From: Martelella limonii
GTDB taxonomy: Bacteria; Pseudomonadota; Alphaproteobacteria; Rhizobiales; Rhizobiaceae
Assembly: GCF_013344475.1 (NCBI RefSeq)
Contig: NZ_JABUOU010000001.1
Location: forward strand, 124,001-188,000
Length of the DNA: 64,000 nucleotides
Reading direction: 5' to 3'
The notes below the pieces were generated by a model that was not told the origin of the DNA, did not search any database, and saw only the letters and a list, made by a program, of their open reading frames with translations. Made by a program: the position numbers and the translations under genes. This document shows, piece after piece, positions 50,894 through 60,159 of the stretch. How positions within the stretch are numbered: the stretch's first letter is position 1; every line of letters begins with the position of its first letter.

Positions 50894-51280
50894 ATGGCGC
50901 GCGGCATAGAAATACGCGAGGCGCACTTTCCGGGTCGCGCGCCGATCGACACCTACGGCAATGGCGGTTTCCGCTTTGCCGACATGTCGCACCGCGGCTC
51001 GCTGCTCTGCCTTCCTTCCGGCATTCACGGATGGGATGTGGCGGCCCCGCAGGATATGTCGATCGAAAGCTTCGAGCGTATCCTGTCGGAAGCCGGCGAG
51101 ATCGAGGTATTGCTGGTGGGCACTGGCACGGAGCTGGCGCTTCTGCCGCGCCCGCTTCGCGACGCCTTGAAGGAACGTGGCATCGTCGCCGACCCGATGA
51201 ATACCGGGGCGGCGGTCAGGACCTACAATATCCTGCTGGAAGAATCCCGTGCGGTTGCGGCGGCTCTGATCGCGATCTAG
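50894..51280 (+). CDS. Mth938-domain protein (NDUFAF3 homologue)
   Basis: 128-aa soluble protein of the Mth938/DUF498 family: IDTYGNGGFRFADMSHRGSLLCLPSGIHGWD, then IEVLLVGTGTELALLPRPLRDALKERGIVADPMNTGAAVRTYNILLEESRAVAAALI, quoted in short segments. The family includes mitochondrial NDUFAF3, needed to assemble the membrane arm of respiratory complex I. ATG 50894 is 3 nt after the secDF stop. It is followed by a degenerate phytoene-synthase-like gene; the pairing is discussed under findings. Confidence 0.9.
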   Translation: MARGIEIREAHFPGRAPIDTYGNGGFRFADMSHRGSLLCLPSGIHGWDVAAPQDMSIESFERILSEAGEIEVLLVGTGTELALLPRPLRDALKERGIVADPMNTGAAVRTYNILLEESRAVAAALIAI

Positions 51281-51313
51281 CTTCGCTTCCGCAGAAGGGC
51301 ATTGGAGAGACCA

Positions 51314-52165
51314 TTGGCTGAAGCCCCCGAAAGCCAGGACCTGCTGCTTGCCGAACTGCGCGCGGCCGACCGCGACCGCTATCTTGCCGTTCTGCTTTCA
51401 CCTGCCCAACATCGCCCGTCACTTACCGCGCTTTACCTCTTCAATGCCGAGCTTGCCCGGGTGCGCGAGCGCGTCAGCGAACCGCTTCCCGGAGAAGTGC
51501 GGCTGCAATACTGGCGTGACCTTCTGGAGGGCGCCGGGCACGGCGAAAGCGAACGGAATCCGCTTGCGGCGCGGCTGCTGGAGGCTGTCGCCGAGCACCG
51601 GTTGCCCATCGCGCCTCTTGTAGGCATGACCGAAGCGCGCATCTTCGACCTTTATGACGATCCGATGGGCGGGCTATCGGATTTCGAAGGCTATGCAGGC
51701 GAGACCGCCTCGGCGGTGATCCAGCTTGCCAGCCTCATTCTTTCGCCCGAGAGCGCTGCCTGGTCGGCAACGGCTGCGGGCCATGCCGGTGTCGCCCAGG
51801 CGGTTGCCGGATCGCTTCTGCTGATCGGCCGCCACCGTGCCAATGGACAGGTCTTCATTCCAACGGAAATCCTGTCGGCAACCGGGCTTGACCGCGAATC
51901 ATTCCTGATCGGCAGCGATCGGGAAAGGGTCGGCCATGCCATACGCGCCTTTGCCGGTTTCGGCCGGTCGCACCTCGAGAAATTCCGTGCCGAGCCCCGG
52001 ATTGCAAGGGAAATCGCGCCCGCCTATCTCCCGGTTTCATTGACCAAGAACATTCTTGTAAAGGCCGAGGCTTTGGGGGAAAATATATTAGACACTTCAA
52101 TCCAGCCGCCACAGTGGAAGAGACAGCTGATCATGATGCGCTCTTTGCTCTTTGGTAAGTTTTGA
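51314..52165 (+). CDS. phytoene/squalene-synthase-like protein lacking catalytic Asp motifs (NDUFAF6-like)
   Basis: 283-aa protein of the squalene/phytoene synthase fold: LTALYLFNAELARVRERVSEPLPGEVRLQYWRDLLEG and GYAGETASAVIQLASLIL, seen in short segments. The two Asp-rich prenyl-diphosphate motifs are absent. Where active enzymes have a D-x-x-x-D in the first block, this has FNAELARV. The second block reads GRHRANGQVFIPTEIL rather than an NILRD. It therefore resembles NDUFAF6, the non-enzymatic complex I assembly factor, more than carotenoid enzymes. No carotenoid genes are near. TTG at 51314 with GGAGAG (51304-51309) is the likely start; TTG 51302 is an alternative. Confidence 0.82.
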   Translation: MAEAPESQDLLLAELRAADRDRYLAVLLSPAQHRPSLTALYLFNAELARVRERVSEPLPGEVRLQYWRDLLEGAGHGESERNPLAARLLEAVAEHRLPIAPLVGMTEARIFDLYDDPMGGLSDFEGYAGETASAVIQLASLILSPESAAWSATAAGHAGVAQAVAGSLLLIGRHRANGQVFIPTEILSATGLDRESFLIGSDRERVGHAIRAFAGFGRSHLEKFRAEPRIAREIAPAYLPVSLTKNILVKAEALGENILDTSIQPPQWKRQLIMMRSLLFGKF

Positions 52166-52278
52166 TTTATATAACGTATCGACCTTGGATTCCCCGCCGG
52201 TTCTGGGCGCACGCTTCACCATCCAGCATTTCCATCCGGGGCAGACGCGCGTGGTGCATTAGCCGAGGATAAGGGCGT

Positions 52279-52701
52279 ATGGATATTCGCTACTGGATCG
52301 TCATTGCGGCCATCGTCGCCGTTGCCGCCTATTATTTCCTGTTCCGCCCCAAGGCCGATGCCGCCGGCCATGAAGGCTCTGTCAGCGAGGCCTATACATG
52401 GGCACGCGGCGAGTTCCGCCGCAACTTTCCTGATGAAAACGTGACCGGGGTGATCGGCGACAAGGAGATGGAGACATTTTTCCTGCGCCTCTCCGATGGG
52501 CGGGTCGGCATCTACCGCTCGCGTCGCGGCAAGGGGCAGGCGATCATCGTGGTTCAGGGCGACTATCGCCTAAGGGCGCTGCCTGAAGCGAACGGCTTGC
52601 AGGTCGATTATCCGGAAGTGGATTTCTTCAGCGGCAATTACCTGTTCCGCACCGAACAGGATGCCGCTGACGTATCGACCTGGATGCTCAACGCCCGCTG
52701 A
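52279..52701 (+). CDS. membrane-anchored hypothetical protein (140 aa)
   Basis: One N-terminal transmembrane segment (about 5-23, YWIVIAAIVAVAAYYFLF), then a soluble beta-rich domain: GHEGSVSEAYTWARGEFRRNFPDENVTGVIGDKEMETFFLRLSDGRVGIYRSRRGKG seen as overlapping blocks. I recognise no named family. It lies 113 nt after the phytoene-synthase-like gene on the same strand. Its function is unknown; its context beside SecDF and the assembly-factor-like pair may be meaningful. Confidence 0.8.
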   Translation: MDIRYWIVIAAIVAVAAYYFLFRPKADAAGHEGSVSEAYTWARGEFRRNFPDENVTGVIGDKEMETFFLRLSDGRVGIYRSRRGKGQAIIVVQGDYRLRALPEANGLQVDYPEVDFFSGNYLFRTEQDAADVSTWMLNAR

Positions 52702-52710
52702 CCTTCGCAA

Positions 52711-52734
52711 ACGTCGCGCTTGACGGCGCGACGT
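52711..52734. terminator. hairpin between convergent genes
   Basis: Perfect 9-bp stem ACGTCGCGC (52711-52719) / GCGCGACGT (52726-52734), 6-nt loop, between the 140-aa gene and trmFO (convergent). It can serve both strands, although the T-runs are poor. Confidence 0.55.
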
Positions 52735-52771
52735 CTCCTAATGCTCTTGTGGCGCTTTCGGACATTTCAGC

Positions 52772-54172
52772 TCAGGCGGCAAGCCAGGCCTTGCAGGCAT
52801 CAAGCGCGCGCCTTGCCATCACCTGCTTCTTCACGATCGACTTTGCCTTTCCGCGCGGCTTCTTGCCGGTTTCAGGGTCAATGAGCGAACCGGCCTCCAG
52901 TTCCGGGAACAGGCCGAAATTGACATTCATCGGCTGGAACGAGCGCTTGCCGCCTTCTTCCTCATGGGCAAGATGGCCGCCGGTGACGTGGCCGAGAAGC
53001 GCGCCGAGCGCGGTTTCCGCAGGCGGAACGATCGGGGTGTTGCCGAGCCGTTCCGCTGCTGCAAAACGTCCGGCGAGAAGGCCGATGCTGGCGCTTTCCA
53101 CATAGCCTTCGCAGCCCGTGATCTGCCCCGCAAACCGCAGGCCCGGCCGGCCTTTCAGCGTCAGCGTGTGGTCGAGCAGCACCGGCGAGTTCAGATAGGT
53201 GTTGCGATGCAGTCCCCCAAGCCGTGCGAATTCGGCTTCGCCGAGGCCTGGAATCATCTGCAGGATGTGCTTCTGCGCGCCGTAACGCAGCTTGGTCTGG
53301 AAGCCGACGATATTGTAGAGCGTGCCCAACGCATTGTCCTGGCGAAGCTGGACGACGGCATAGGGTTTCACCTCGGGGTTATGAGCATTGGTAAGCCCCA
53401 TCGGCTTCATCGGGCCGTGGCGCAGCGTTTCGCGGCCGCGCTCGGCCATGACTTCGATCGGCAGGCAGCCGTCGAAATAGGGCGTGCCTTCCCATTCGTG
53501 GAAATCGGTCTTGTCGCCGGCGATCATGGCATCGATGAAGGCGTTGTACTCTGCCTCGTTCATCGGGCAGTTGATGTAATCCTTGCCCGTGCCGCCGGGA
53601 CCGACCTTGTCGTAGCGCGACTGGAACCAGCAGATGTCCATGTCAATGGTGTCGCGGTAGACGATGGGCGCGATCGCATCGAAGAAGGCAAGCGCCTCGC
53701 GACCGGTCTTTTCCTGGATCGCCTCGGCAAGGGCGGGGGCGGTGAGGGGGCCGGTGGCGATGATCGCCTGGTCCCAGTCTTCCGGGGGGAGCGTTGCCAC
53801 TTCCTCGCGCACGATCGTGACCAGCGGATGGTCTGCGAGCTTTGCCGTTACTGCGTCGGAAAAACCGTCACGGTCCACCGCAAGCGCGCCGCCCGCCGGC
53901 ACCTGATGGGCATCGGCGCAGGCCATGATCAGCGAATTGGCAAGCCGCATCTCGGCATGGATCACGCCGACCGCGTTGCTGGTCGCGTCATCCGAGCGGA
54001 AGGAGTTGGAGCAGACGAGCTCGGCAAGGCCATCGGTCTTGTGCGCCGCCGTTTCCCTGACGCCGCGCATTTCATGCAGGATCACCGGGATGCCGGCATT
54101 GGCGATCTGCCAGGAGGCTTCCGAGCCTGCAAGGCCGCCGCCGATGACGTGAATGGGTTTATGCTCGGACAT
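52772..54172 (-). CDS. trmFO: methylenetetrahydrofolate--tRNA-(uracil-5-)-methyltransferase TrmFO
   Basis: 466-aa FAD enzyme that methylates U54 of tRNA to ribothymidine with methylenetetrahydrofolate. The FAD motif [17 protein letters not shown] is followed by [31 protein letters not shown] in overlapping pieces. Later come [29 protein letters not shown] and [19 protein letters not shown]. Normal length. ATG 54172 ([13 protein letters not shown]). It is divergent from xfp; the 397-bp gap between them holds only the regulatory sites described separately. Confidence 0.95.
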   Translation of the reverse strand: MSEHKPIHVIGGGLAGSEASWQIANAGIPVILHEMRGVRETAAHKTDGLAELVCSNSFRSDDATSNAVGVIHAEMRLANSLIMACADAHQVPAGGALAVDRDGFSDAVTAKLADHPLVTIVREEVATLPPEDWDQAIIATGPLTAPALAEAIQEKTGREALAFFDAIAPIVYRDTIDMDICWFQSRYDKVGPGGTGKDYINCPMNEAEYNAFIDAMIAGDKTDFHEWEGTPYFDGCLPIEVMAERGRETLRHGPMKPMGLTNAHNPEVKPYAVVQLRQDNALGTLYNIVGFQTKLRYGAQKHILQMIPGLGEAEFARLGGLHRNTYLNSPVLLDHTLTLKGRPGLRFAGQITGCEGYVESASIGLLAGRFAAAERLGNTPIVPPAETALGALLGHVTGGHLAHEEEGGKRSFQPMNVNFGLFPELEAGSLIDPETGKKPRGKAKSIVKKQVMARRALDACKAWLAA

Positions 54173-54569
54173 GGTGGTCTCAATCTATCCTGGGTGTGGA
54201 CAATCTCGGCAGGGCGGGCCTGAAGGCGCACGATGACACGCTGCCGGTTGGGCTAGCACATGCCAGAAGCAGGCGGCACAGTCGAGGGCCGGCGCACATT
54301 TTTCGCGGTTCACATGGCCGACAGACGCTTTTCGCGATCGTCAAACCCTCGACATCTTTCGTGGGGTAGTATGTCCTGAGGGGCTGTCGCACAATCAGGG
54401 CGAGGGGTGACTTTATGCCCGCGGCGCGCGCTTGACGCGCAAGACGAGGTTGCTCTCAACAATTCTTGCGCGTGTTTTGTGGCAGTGCGGTATAATTGAT
54501 TTAAGTCATGTTCCGACTGGTGCTTTTGCCCGATACCGATAGCCGACCACCTAGAAAGGGGATATCGAC
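54173..54569. promoter_or_regulatory. trmFO-xfp divergent region with inverted repeat, -10 and FixK/FNR-like site
   Basis: The gap carries a perfect 10-bp inverted repeat ACGCGCAAGA (54435-54444) / TCTTGCGCGT (54464-54473), spacer 19. A TATAAT (54491-54496) and a TTGAT-TTAA-GTCAT (54496-54509) follow. The latter matches the FNR/FixK half-site pattern TTGAY-N4-RTCAA except for the last base. AGAAAGGGGA precedes the xfp ATG at 54570. The rest shows no gene. Confidence 0.4.
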
Positions 54570-56969
54570 ATGGAAAAGATCACGCCTGACGCGACCCGCA
54601 ACATTCTTGCGCGCGATGAACTCGATCTGATGAACAGATACTGGCAGGCGGCCAACTACCTGTCGGTCGGCCAGATCTATCTGATGGATAATCCGCTTCT
54701 CAAAGCGCCGCTTGAAGCCGAGCACGTCAAGCCGCGCCTGCTCGGCCACTGGGGCACGACGCCGGGGCTCAATTTCATCTATGTCCACCTCAACCGCATC
54801 ATCAAGGCGCATGATGCGGACATGATCTATATCTGCGGTCCCGGACACGGCGGGCCGGGCCTCGTCGCCAACGCCTATCTCGATGGCACCTATACCGAAA
54901 TCTATCCCGAGATCACCGAGGACGAGGCGGGGATGCAGAAGCTGTTCAAGCAGTTCTCCTTCCCCGGCGGCATACCGAGCCATGTGGCTCCGGAAACGCC
55001 CGGCTCGATCCATGAGGGCGGCGAGCTCGGCTATGCGCTGGTTCACGCTTTCGGGGCCGCGTTCGACAATCCGGAGCTGGTTGTTGCCTGCGTCGTGGGC
55101 GATGGTGAGGCCGAAACCGGACCGCTGGCCGCCTCGTGGCATTCGAACAAGTTCCTGAACCCGATCGTCGACGGGGCGGTGCTGCCGATCCTGCATCTCA
55201 ACGGCTACAAGATCGCCAATCCGACCGTGCTTGCGCGCATGAAGAAGTCGGATCTCACCGATCTCTTCACCGGCTACGGTTACGAGCCCTTCTATGTCGA
55301 AGGCGATGACCCGGAATACATGCACCAGCGCATGGCCGAGGTGATGGACGAATGCTACGCCCGCATTCGCGAGATCCAGGAAACCGCCCGCGCCGATGGC
55401 ACGGTTTACGAAATGCCGCGCTGGCCGATGATCATCTTGCGCAGTCCCAAGGGTTGGACCGGACCGAAATTCGTCGACAACAAGAAGGTCGAGGATTTCT
55501 GGCGCGCCCATCAGGTGCCGATCGCCGAGGCGCGCAAGAATGGCGAGCACCGGGCCGAACTGGAAGAATGGATGCGCAGCTACGCGCCGGAAAACCTGTT
55601 CGACGAAAACGGCCGGCTTGTGGAAGAGCTGAAGGCGCTGACGCCGGAAGGCAAAAGGCGCATGAGCGCCAATCCGCATACCAATGGCGGGCTGCTGCGC
55701 AAGGAACTGAAGATGCCGGACTTCAGGGCGCTCGCCGTCGACGTGAAGCAGCCAGGCGAGGTCATGGCTTCTGCGACCAAGCATCTCGGCATGCTGCTTG
55801 CGGAAGTGATGAAGCTCAATGAAAGCGAGCGCAATTTCCGCCTGATGGGGCCCGACGAGACCGCATCGAACCGGCTGCAGGACGTGTTCACGACCACCGA
55901 CCGGGTCTGGATGGCGGACATTCTCGAATATGACGAGGGCATTGCCCGGGACGGCCGGGTGATGGAAGTGCTCAGTGAGCATCTGTGCCAGGGCTGGCTC
56001 GAGGGCTACCTGCTGACCGGTCGCCACGGTTTGTTCTCGTGCTACGAGGCCTTCATCCACATCGTCGACTCGATGTTCAACCAGCACGCAAAGTGGCTCA
56101 AGACCACGCGGACGATGGAGTGGCGCAAGCCGATCTCGTCGCTCAACTACCTGCTGACATCGCATGTCTGGCGTCAGGACCATAACGGCTTCAGCCATCA
56201 GGATCCGGGCTTCGTTGATCACGTCATCAACAAGAAGGCCGACGTTGTGCGCACTTATTTCCCGCCGGATGCCAATACGTTGCTGTGGGTTGGCGACCAT
56301 ATCCTGCAGACCTATAACCGCGTCAACGTGGTGGTTGCCGGCAAGCAGCCTTCGCCGCAATGGCTCTCGATCGATGAAGCGATCGTGCATTGCGAGGCGG
56401 GTCTTGGCGAATGGAAATGGGCAAGCAACGTGCCGGAAGGCGAGACGCCCGATGTGGTGATGGCCGCAGCCGGCGATGTGCCGACGCTTGAAATGATGGC
56501 AGCCGTCGATCTTCTGCGCCAGAAGGTGCCGGAGATGAAGGTCAAGGTCGTCAACGTCGTCGACCTGATGACGCTGCAGCCCAAGGAAGAGCATCCGCAT
56601 GGTCTGCGCGATGCCGATTTCGACGCGGTCTTCACGACGGACAAGCCGGTGATCTTTGCCTATCACGGCTATCCCTGGCTGATCCATCGTCTCGCCTATC
56701 GCCGCCACAACCACAACAACATCCATGTGCGCGGCTATGTCGAGGAGGGAACAACGACCACGCCGTTCGACATGGTTGTCCTCAACCGCCTCGACCGCTA
56801 CCATCTGGCCATCGACGCCATCGAACGGGCAGGCGGATTCGGCGAGCGGGGTGCTGCAGCAATCAACTTTCTGAAGGACATGCGCATGAAGCACCATGCC
56901 TATGTTCGCGAGCATGGCGAAGACATGCCCGATATCGCAAACTGGAAGTGGCCCTATCCGAAGGGCTGA
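54570..56969 (+). CDS. xfp: phosphoketolase
   Basis: 799-aa thiamine-diphosphate enzyme cleaving xylulose 5-phosphate (and often fructose 6-phosphate) with phosphate to acetyl phosphate and glyceraldehyde 3-phosphate (or erythrose 4-phosphate). The N-terminal [56 protein letters not shown] (ThDP motif) and later HYPRxxx-type RAYEG..NP segments are conserved. AckA, encoded 94 nt downstream, converts the acetyl phosphate to acetate and ATP. Length is standard. ATG 54570. Confidence 0.95.
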   Translation: MEKITPDATRNILARDELDLMNRYWQAANYLSVGQIYLMDNPLLKAPLEAEHVKPRLLGHWGTTPGLNFIYVHLNRIIKAHDADMIYICGPGHGGPGLVANAYLDGTYTEIYPEITEDEAGMQKLFKQFSFPGGIPSHVAPETPGSIHEGGELGYALVHAFGAAFDNPELVVACVVGDGEAETGPLAASWHSNKFLNPIVDGAVLPILHLNGYKIANPTVLARMKKSDLTDLFTGYGYEPFYVEGDDPEYMHQRMAEVMDECYARIREIQETARADGTVYEMPRWPMIILRSPKGWTGPKFVDNKKVEDFWRAHQVPIAEARKNGEHRAELEEWMRSYAPENLFDENGRLVEELKALTPEGKRRMSANPHTNGGLLRKELKMPDFRALAVDVKQPGEVMASATKHLGMLLAEVMKLNESERNFRLMGPDETASNRLQDVFTTTDRVWMADILEYDEGIARDGRVMEVLSEHLCQGWLEGYLLTGRHGLFSCYEAFIHIVDSMFNQHAKWLKTTRTMEWRKPISSLNYLLTSHVWRQDHNGFSHQDPGFVDHVINKKADVVRTYFPPDANTLLWVGDHILQTYNRVNVVVAGKQPSPQWLSIDEAIVHCEAGLGEWKWASNVPEGETPDVVMAAAGDVPTLEMMAAVDLLRQKVPEMKVKVVNVVDLMTLQPKEEHPHGLRDADFDAVFTTDKPVIFAYHGYPWLIHRLAYRRHNHNNIHVRGYVEEGTTTTPFDMVVLNRLDRYHLAIDAIERAGGFGERGAAAINFLKDMRMKHHAYVREHGEDMPDIANWKWPYPKG

Positions 56970-57063
56970 TCCGCCTTCATGAAAACACGCGCGCCGTCGA
57001 CGGACCCAGCGGTGAAACCTCACCGCCGCCGGCGACGGCGCGCAGATTTACGGACAGGGACAT

Positions 57064-58266
57064 ATGAACGGCAGCATTCTGGCGCTGAACGCAGGCTCTT
57101 CCAGCCTCAAATTCCGGCTTTACGAAGTGCATGGCGAACAGTTCTCGCTGATCTTGCGCGGCCAGTTCGACGGACTGAACTCCAATCCGCATCTTGCCGT
57201 CAAGGAGGCGAGCGGCAAGGAGATCGCCGATCTGGATCTGGTGCTCGAGGACAATATGCGCGAGGATATGCTCGAGCGCATCTTCGAGATCATCAAGCCC
57301 TATACCGTCAACAATCCGCTCCGCGCGGTCGGCCATCGCATCCTGCACGGCGGCGCCCGGTTCTCCGCGCCCGTCCTGCTCGATGACGCGATCGTGGACT
57401 ATCTGGAAACGCTGGTGCCGATGGGCCCGCTCCATCAGCCGGCCAATCTCGCTTCGGTCAAGCTGTTCCGCAAGATCCGTCCCGAACTGCCGCAGATCGC
57501 CTGTTTCGATACGGCGTTTCACGTCAACATCGACCCGCGGGCGGCCCGCTATCCCATCCCGCGCCAGTATTCCGACAAGGGCTACCGCCGCTATGGCTTC
57601 CACGGGCTTTCCTACACCTATATTGCCGGGCGGCTGCGCGAGATTTCGGAGTATCTTTCGCGCAAGCGCAGCGTGGTCGCCCATCTCGGCAGCGGTTCGA
57701 GCCTTTGCGCCATGCGCAACGGCAAGGCTGTCGACACCACGATGGGCATGACGCCGCTTGGCGGCTTGATGATGGGCACGCGCTCCGGCACGATCGATCC
57801 GGGTCTGGTGCTGGCGCTGATCGAGACGGAGGGACTTTCGCCCGCCGACCTCAAGCACATGCTCTATTATGACTCCGGTCTTGTCGGCGTATCGGGCATT
57901 TCGCCGGACTTAAGGGTCCTGCTCGCAAGCGACGACCCGCGCGCGGCCCAGGCCGTGGAACTCTTCGTGTTCTCGGCCACCCGCGAGATCGCGGCCATGG
58001 CTGCAAGCATGGAGGGGATGGATTCGCTGGTATTTTCGGCAGGCATTGGCGAAAACTCGGCACTGATGCGCACGATGATCTGCGATCGCCTTGCCTGGAT
58101 GGGGGTCACCCTTGATGAAGAGGCCAATGCAAAGAATGCCGCAATCATCTCTGCCCCCGAGAGCCGGATCGAGGTCCGGATCATTCCGACCGACGAGGAG
58201 GTGATCCTCGCCAAGCAGACGGCGCTGGTGATCGGCGAGGGTGCCCATGGCGATGCGGCGGCCTGA
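57064..58266 (+). CDS. ackA: acetate kinase
   Basis: 400-aa ASKHA-fold kinase making acetate and ATP from acetyl phosphate. LALNAGSSSLKFRLYE, GHRILHGGARF, ACFDTAFH, RRYGFHGLSYTYIAGRL, HLGSGSSLCAM, MMGTRSGTIDPGLV and FSAGIGENS are all present. GGGACAT precedes ATG 57064. With xfp it makes the acetate branch of the phosphoketolase pathway. Confidence 0.95.
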   Translation: MNGSILALNAGSSSLKFRLYEVHGEQFSLILRGQFDGLNSNPHLAVKEASGKEIADLDLVLEDNMREDMLERIFEIIKPYTVNNPLRAVGHRILHGGARFSAPVLLDDAIVDYLETLVPMGPLHQPANLASVKLFRKIRPELPQIACFDTAFHVNIDPRAARYPIPRQYSDKGYRRYGFHGLSYTYIAGRLREISEYLSRKRSVVAHLGSGSSLCAMRNGKAVDTTMGMTPLGGLMMGTRSGTIDPGLVLALIETEGLSPADLKHMLYYDSGLVGVSGISPDLRVLLASDDPRAAQAVELFVFSATREIAAMAASMEGMDSLVFSAGIGENSALMRTMICDRLAWMGVTLDEEANAKNAAIISAPESRIEVRIIPTDEEVILAKQTALVIGEGAHGDAAA

Positions 58267-58295
58267 TCGCGCCCCATCTGCCCTTCTTCGCTTAT

Positions 58296-58321
58296 GCTGC
58301 GGCGCTACATAACGCCGCAGC
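58296..58321. terminator. hairpin between ackA and the HTH gene
   Basis: Perfect 9-bp stem GCTGCGGCG (58296-58304) / CGCCGCAGC (58313-58321), 8-nt loop, 29 nt after ackA and before the convergent HTH gene. T-run is poor. Confidence 0.55.
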
Positions 58322-58360
58322 CTGTCTGCCATTCGGTCTGCGTTCTCGCCCTTAAAACGC

Positions 58361-58651
58361 TCAGCCGTCGTTTGCCGAATTCAGGTTTTCCGGGCGGATG
58401 CCGGCGCTCGCGCCAACCTGCTGTTTCAGCCTGACGCCGGGTCCGAAGCCGCCCTCGCCATCCTCGATGAAGACCACGCCCTGATTGAGATAGGCCTTTT
58501 CGAGGCCGTCTGCAGCGGAGAAATCGAGTTCCGTCGCATCGTCCTCGCACTGGATGAGCAGGTCGCGGTCGACGCCTGCGAGACTTGCTGCCTGATCGTG
58601 GGAAAGTCCCAGAAGTGCGCGGGCAGCGCGGATTTGGTGGGGTGTTATCAT
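58361..58651 (-). CDS. small XRE-type helix-turn-helix protein
   Basis: 96-aa protein with an HTH_3/XRE motif at about residues 5-60: ITPHQIRAARALLGLSHDQAASLAGVDRDLLIQCE. The C-terminal half (GVVFIEDGEGGFGPGVRL) resembles a short sensor-like strand often found after HTH in small rhizobial regulators. ATG 58651 follows GGAAGG. It lies next to ackA, but convergent, so there is no clear operon link. DNA-binding role is probable, target unknown. Confidence 0.85.
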   Translation of the reverse strand: MITPHQIRAARALLGLSHDQAASLAGVDRDLLIQCEDDATELDFSAADGLEKAYLNQGVVFIEDGEGGFGPGVRLKQQVGASAGIRPENLNSANDG

Positions 58652-58744
58652 CGAAGCCTTCCGTTCGGTTCGGGTAAACGCATACCTTGACCAATGTGCA
58701 AGGCGGGCGCGGGTTCCTTCAGGTCGTGACTTTAATTGCGCTGA

Positions 58745-58969
58745 TCACTTCCGGTTTGCCGGAGGCCCCGCCATCCACTTGATGATGAACATGGCCGGGA
58801 TGATCCACAACAGGCCGGTCAGAACGAAATAGGTCAGCGCCGCACCTGCGGAGCGGCCGTCGAGAACCACGGTTGCGAGCATGGTGGCGGTCAACGCGTA
58901 GACGATGACGAGGGTGACGATCGCGATCGTCCCGATAAATTTGCGCAATCTGACTGGCACGGCGTTCAT
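58745..58969 (-). CDS. DUF2842 family membrane protein
   Basis: 74-aa protein: VPVRLRKFIGTIAIVTLVIVYALTATML then GAALTYFVLTGLLWIIPAMFIIKWMAGP in overlapping segments, two transmembrane helices, matching DUF2842. Function unknown in the family. ATG 58969 (MNAVPVRLRKF) follows GCGGGGA; the longer frame to 59065 is not supported. It is divergent from ctaA. Confidence 0.88.
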   Translation of the reverse strand: MNAVPVRLRKFIGTIAIVTLVIVYALTATMLATVVLDGRSAGAALTYFVLTGLLWIIPAMFIIKWMAGPPANRK

Positions 58970-59067
58970 TCCCCGCTTATGAGTGATCGAAACTATGCCT
59001 TTGAGCGGCATGTGTGAAGTGCGTAAGGCAGATCGGCCGAAATGGCAAAGTGAGCGGAGCGACAAAC

Positions 59068-60153
59068 ATGGCTTTTGGAAGAGAGTATCCCTGGAGCGAG
59101 AGCGAACTTCGGTTCAATGCCGCCATGGTGCGCGGCTGGCTCTATTTCGTGGTTCTGGTGCTGTTCTGCCTCGTGATCGTCGGTGGCGCAACACGCCTGA
59201 CGCATTCGGGTCTGTCGATTACCGAATGGAAGCCGCTGCACGGCGTGATCCCGCCGCTCAATCTCGCTCAATGGCAGGAAGAGTTCGAGCTCTACAAGCG
59301 CATCCCCGAATATCAGCTTCTGAACAAGGGCATGTCGCTTGCAGAATTCCAGGGGCTGTTCTGGTGGGAGTGGGCGCACCGGCTGCTGGCGCGCACCGTC
59401 GGCCTGATCTTTGCCGTGCCGCTTCTGTTCTTCTGGCTGTCGGGCCGGCTGCCGAAGGGGCTCGGCCTGCCGCTTCTGGGCGTTCTGGCACTCGGCGGAC
59501 TTCAGGGTTTCATCGGCTGGTGGATGGTGTCGTCGGGGCTTTCGGATCGCACCGATGTCAGCCAGTACCGGCTTGCCGTCCACCTCATCATGGCCTGTCT
59601 GATCATCGCCTCCTGCGTCTACATCGGACGGGGGCTTGCGCCGCGCAAGCATGAGCATGAAGACTGCGCGCACTGGTTTGCCGTCCTTCTGCTTGTCGCA
59701 ACCTTTGTTCAGCTTTATCTCGGCGCGCTCGTCGCCGGTCTCGATGCCGGGCTTGCCTACAACACCTGGCCGCTGATGGACGGCGCGATCATTCCGGGCA
59801 ATCTTCTGGTGCATCAACCGGCCTGGATCAACTTCTTTGAAAACCCGAAGACCGTGCAGTTCGCCCATCGCTGCGGAGGCTATGTGCTTTTCCTGCTGGC
59901 GCTCGTGCATTTCATCATGGAATGGCGCAGCGCCGTTTCACGCGGGCTCGATCTCGAGATTTCGCAGCACGCCCGCGGCGCGCTGATCGTGCTGGTCGCG
60001 GTCACGATCCAGGCGATCATCGGCATCGTCACACTGGTGACGATGATGCCGCTTCACATCGCGCTCACCCACCAGGCGATGGCGATCATCGTTCTGATCG
60101 CCGTCACGGCGCATCTGCGCGGCTACCGTCCGCCACGCTTCGAGCTCGCCTGA
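59068..60153 (+). CDS. ctaA: heme A synthase CtaA/COX15
   Basis: 361-aa integral membrane enzyme with eight transmembrane segments that oxidises the methyl of heme O to heme A for cytochrome oxidase. [21 protein letters not shown] and [11 protein letters not shown]-like ([14 protein letters not shown]), [21 protein letters not shown] and ALTHQAMA carry the conserved His ligands. ATG 59068 follows GCGGAG; the frame is open to 59014. Length is normal for alphaproteobacterial CtaA. Confidence 0.93.
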   Translation: MAFGREYPWSESELRFNAAMVRGWLYFVVLVLFCLVIVGGATRLTHSGLSITEWKPLHGVIPPLNLAQWQEEFELYKRIPEYQLLNKGMSLAEFQGLFWWEWAHRLLARTVGLIFAVPLLFFWLSGRLPKGLGLPLLGVLALGGLQGFIGWWMVSSGLSDRTDVSQYRLAVHLIMACLIIASCVYIGRGLAPRKHEHEDCAHWFAVLLLVATFVQLYLGALVAGLDAGLAYNTWPLMDGAIIPGNLLVHQPAWINFFENPKTVQFAHRCGGYVLFLLALVHFIMEWRSAVSRGLDLEISQHARGALIVLVAVTIQAIIGIVTLVTMMPLHIALTHQAMAIIVLIAVTAHLRGYRPPRFELA

Positions 60154-60159
60154 GGCCTT

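Noticed and set aside
51314-52165. Carotenoid (phytoene) synthase
   Set aside because: The Asp-rich substrate-binding motifs are missing and no carotenoid genes are nearby.
54501-57023. 840-codon open frame antisense to xfp
   Set aside because: Its composition is that of a shadow frame of a GC-rich gene, it has no ribosome site, and the opposite strand encodes an unmistakable phosphoketolase.
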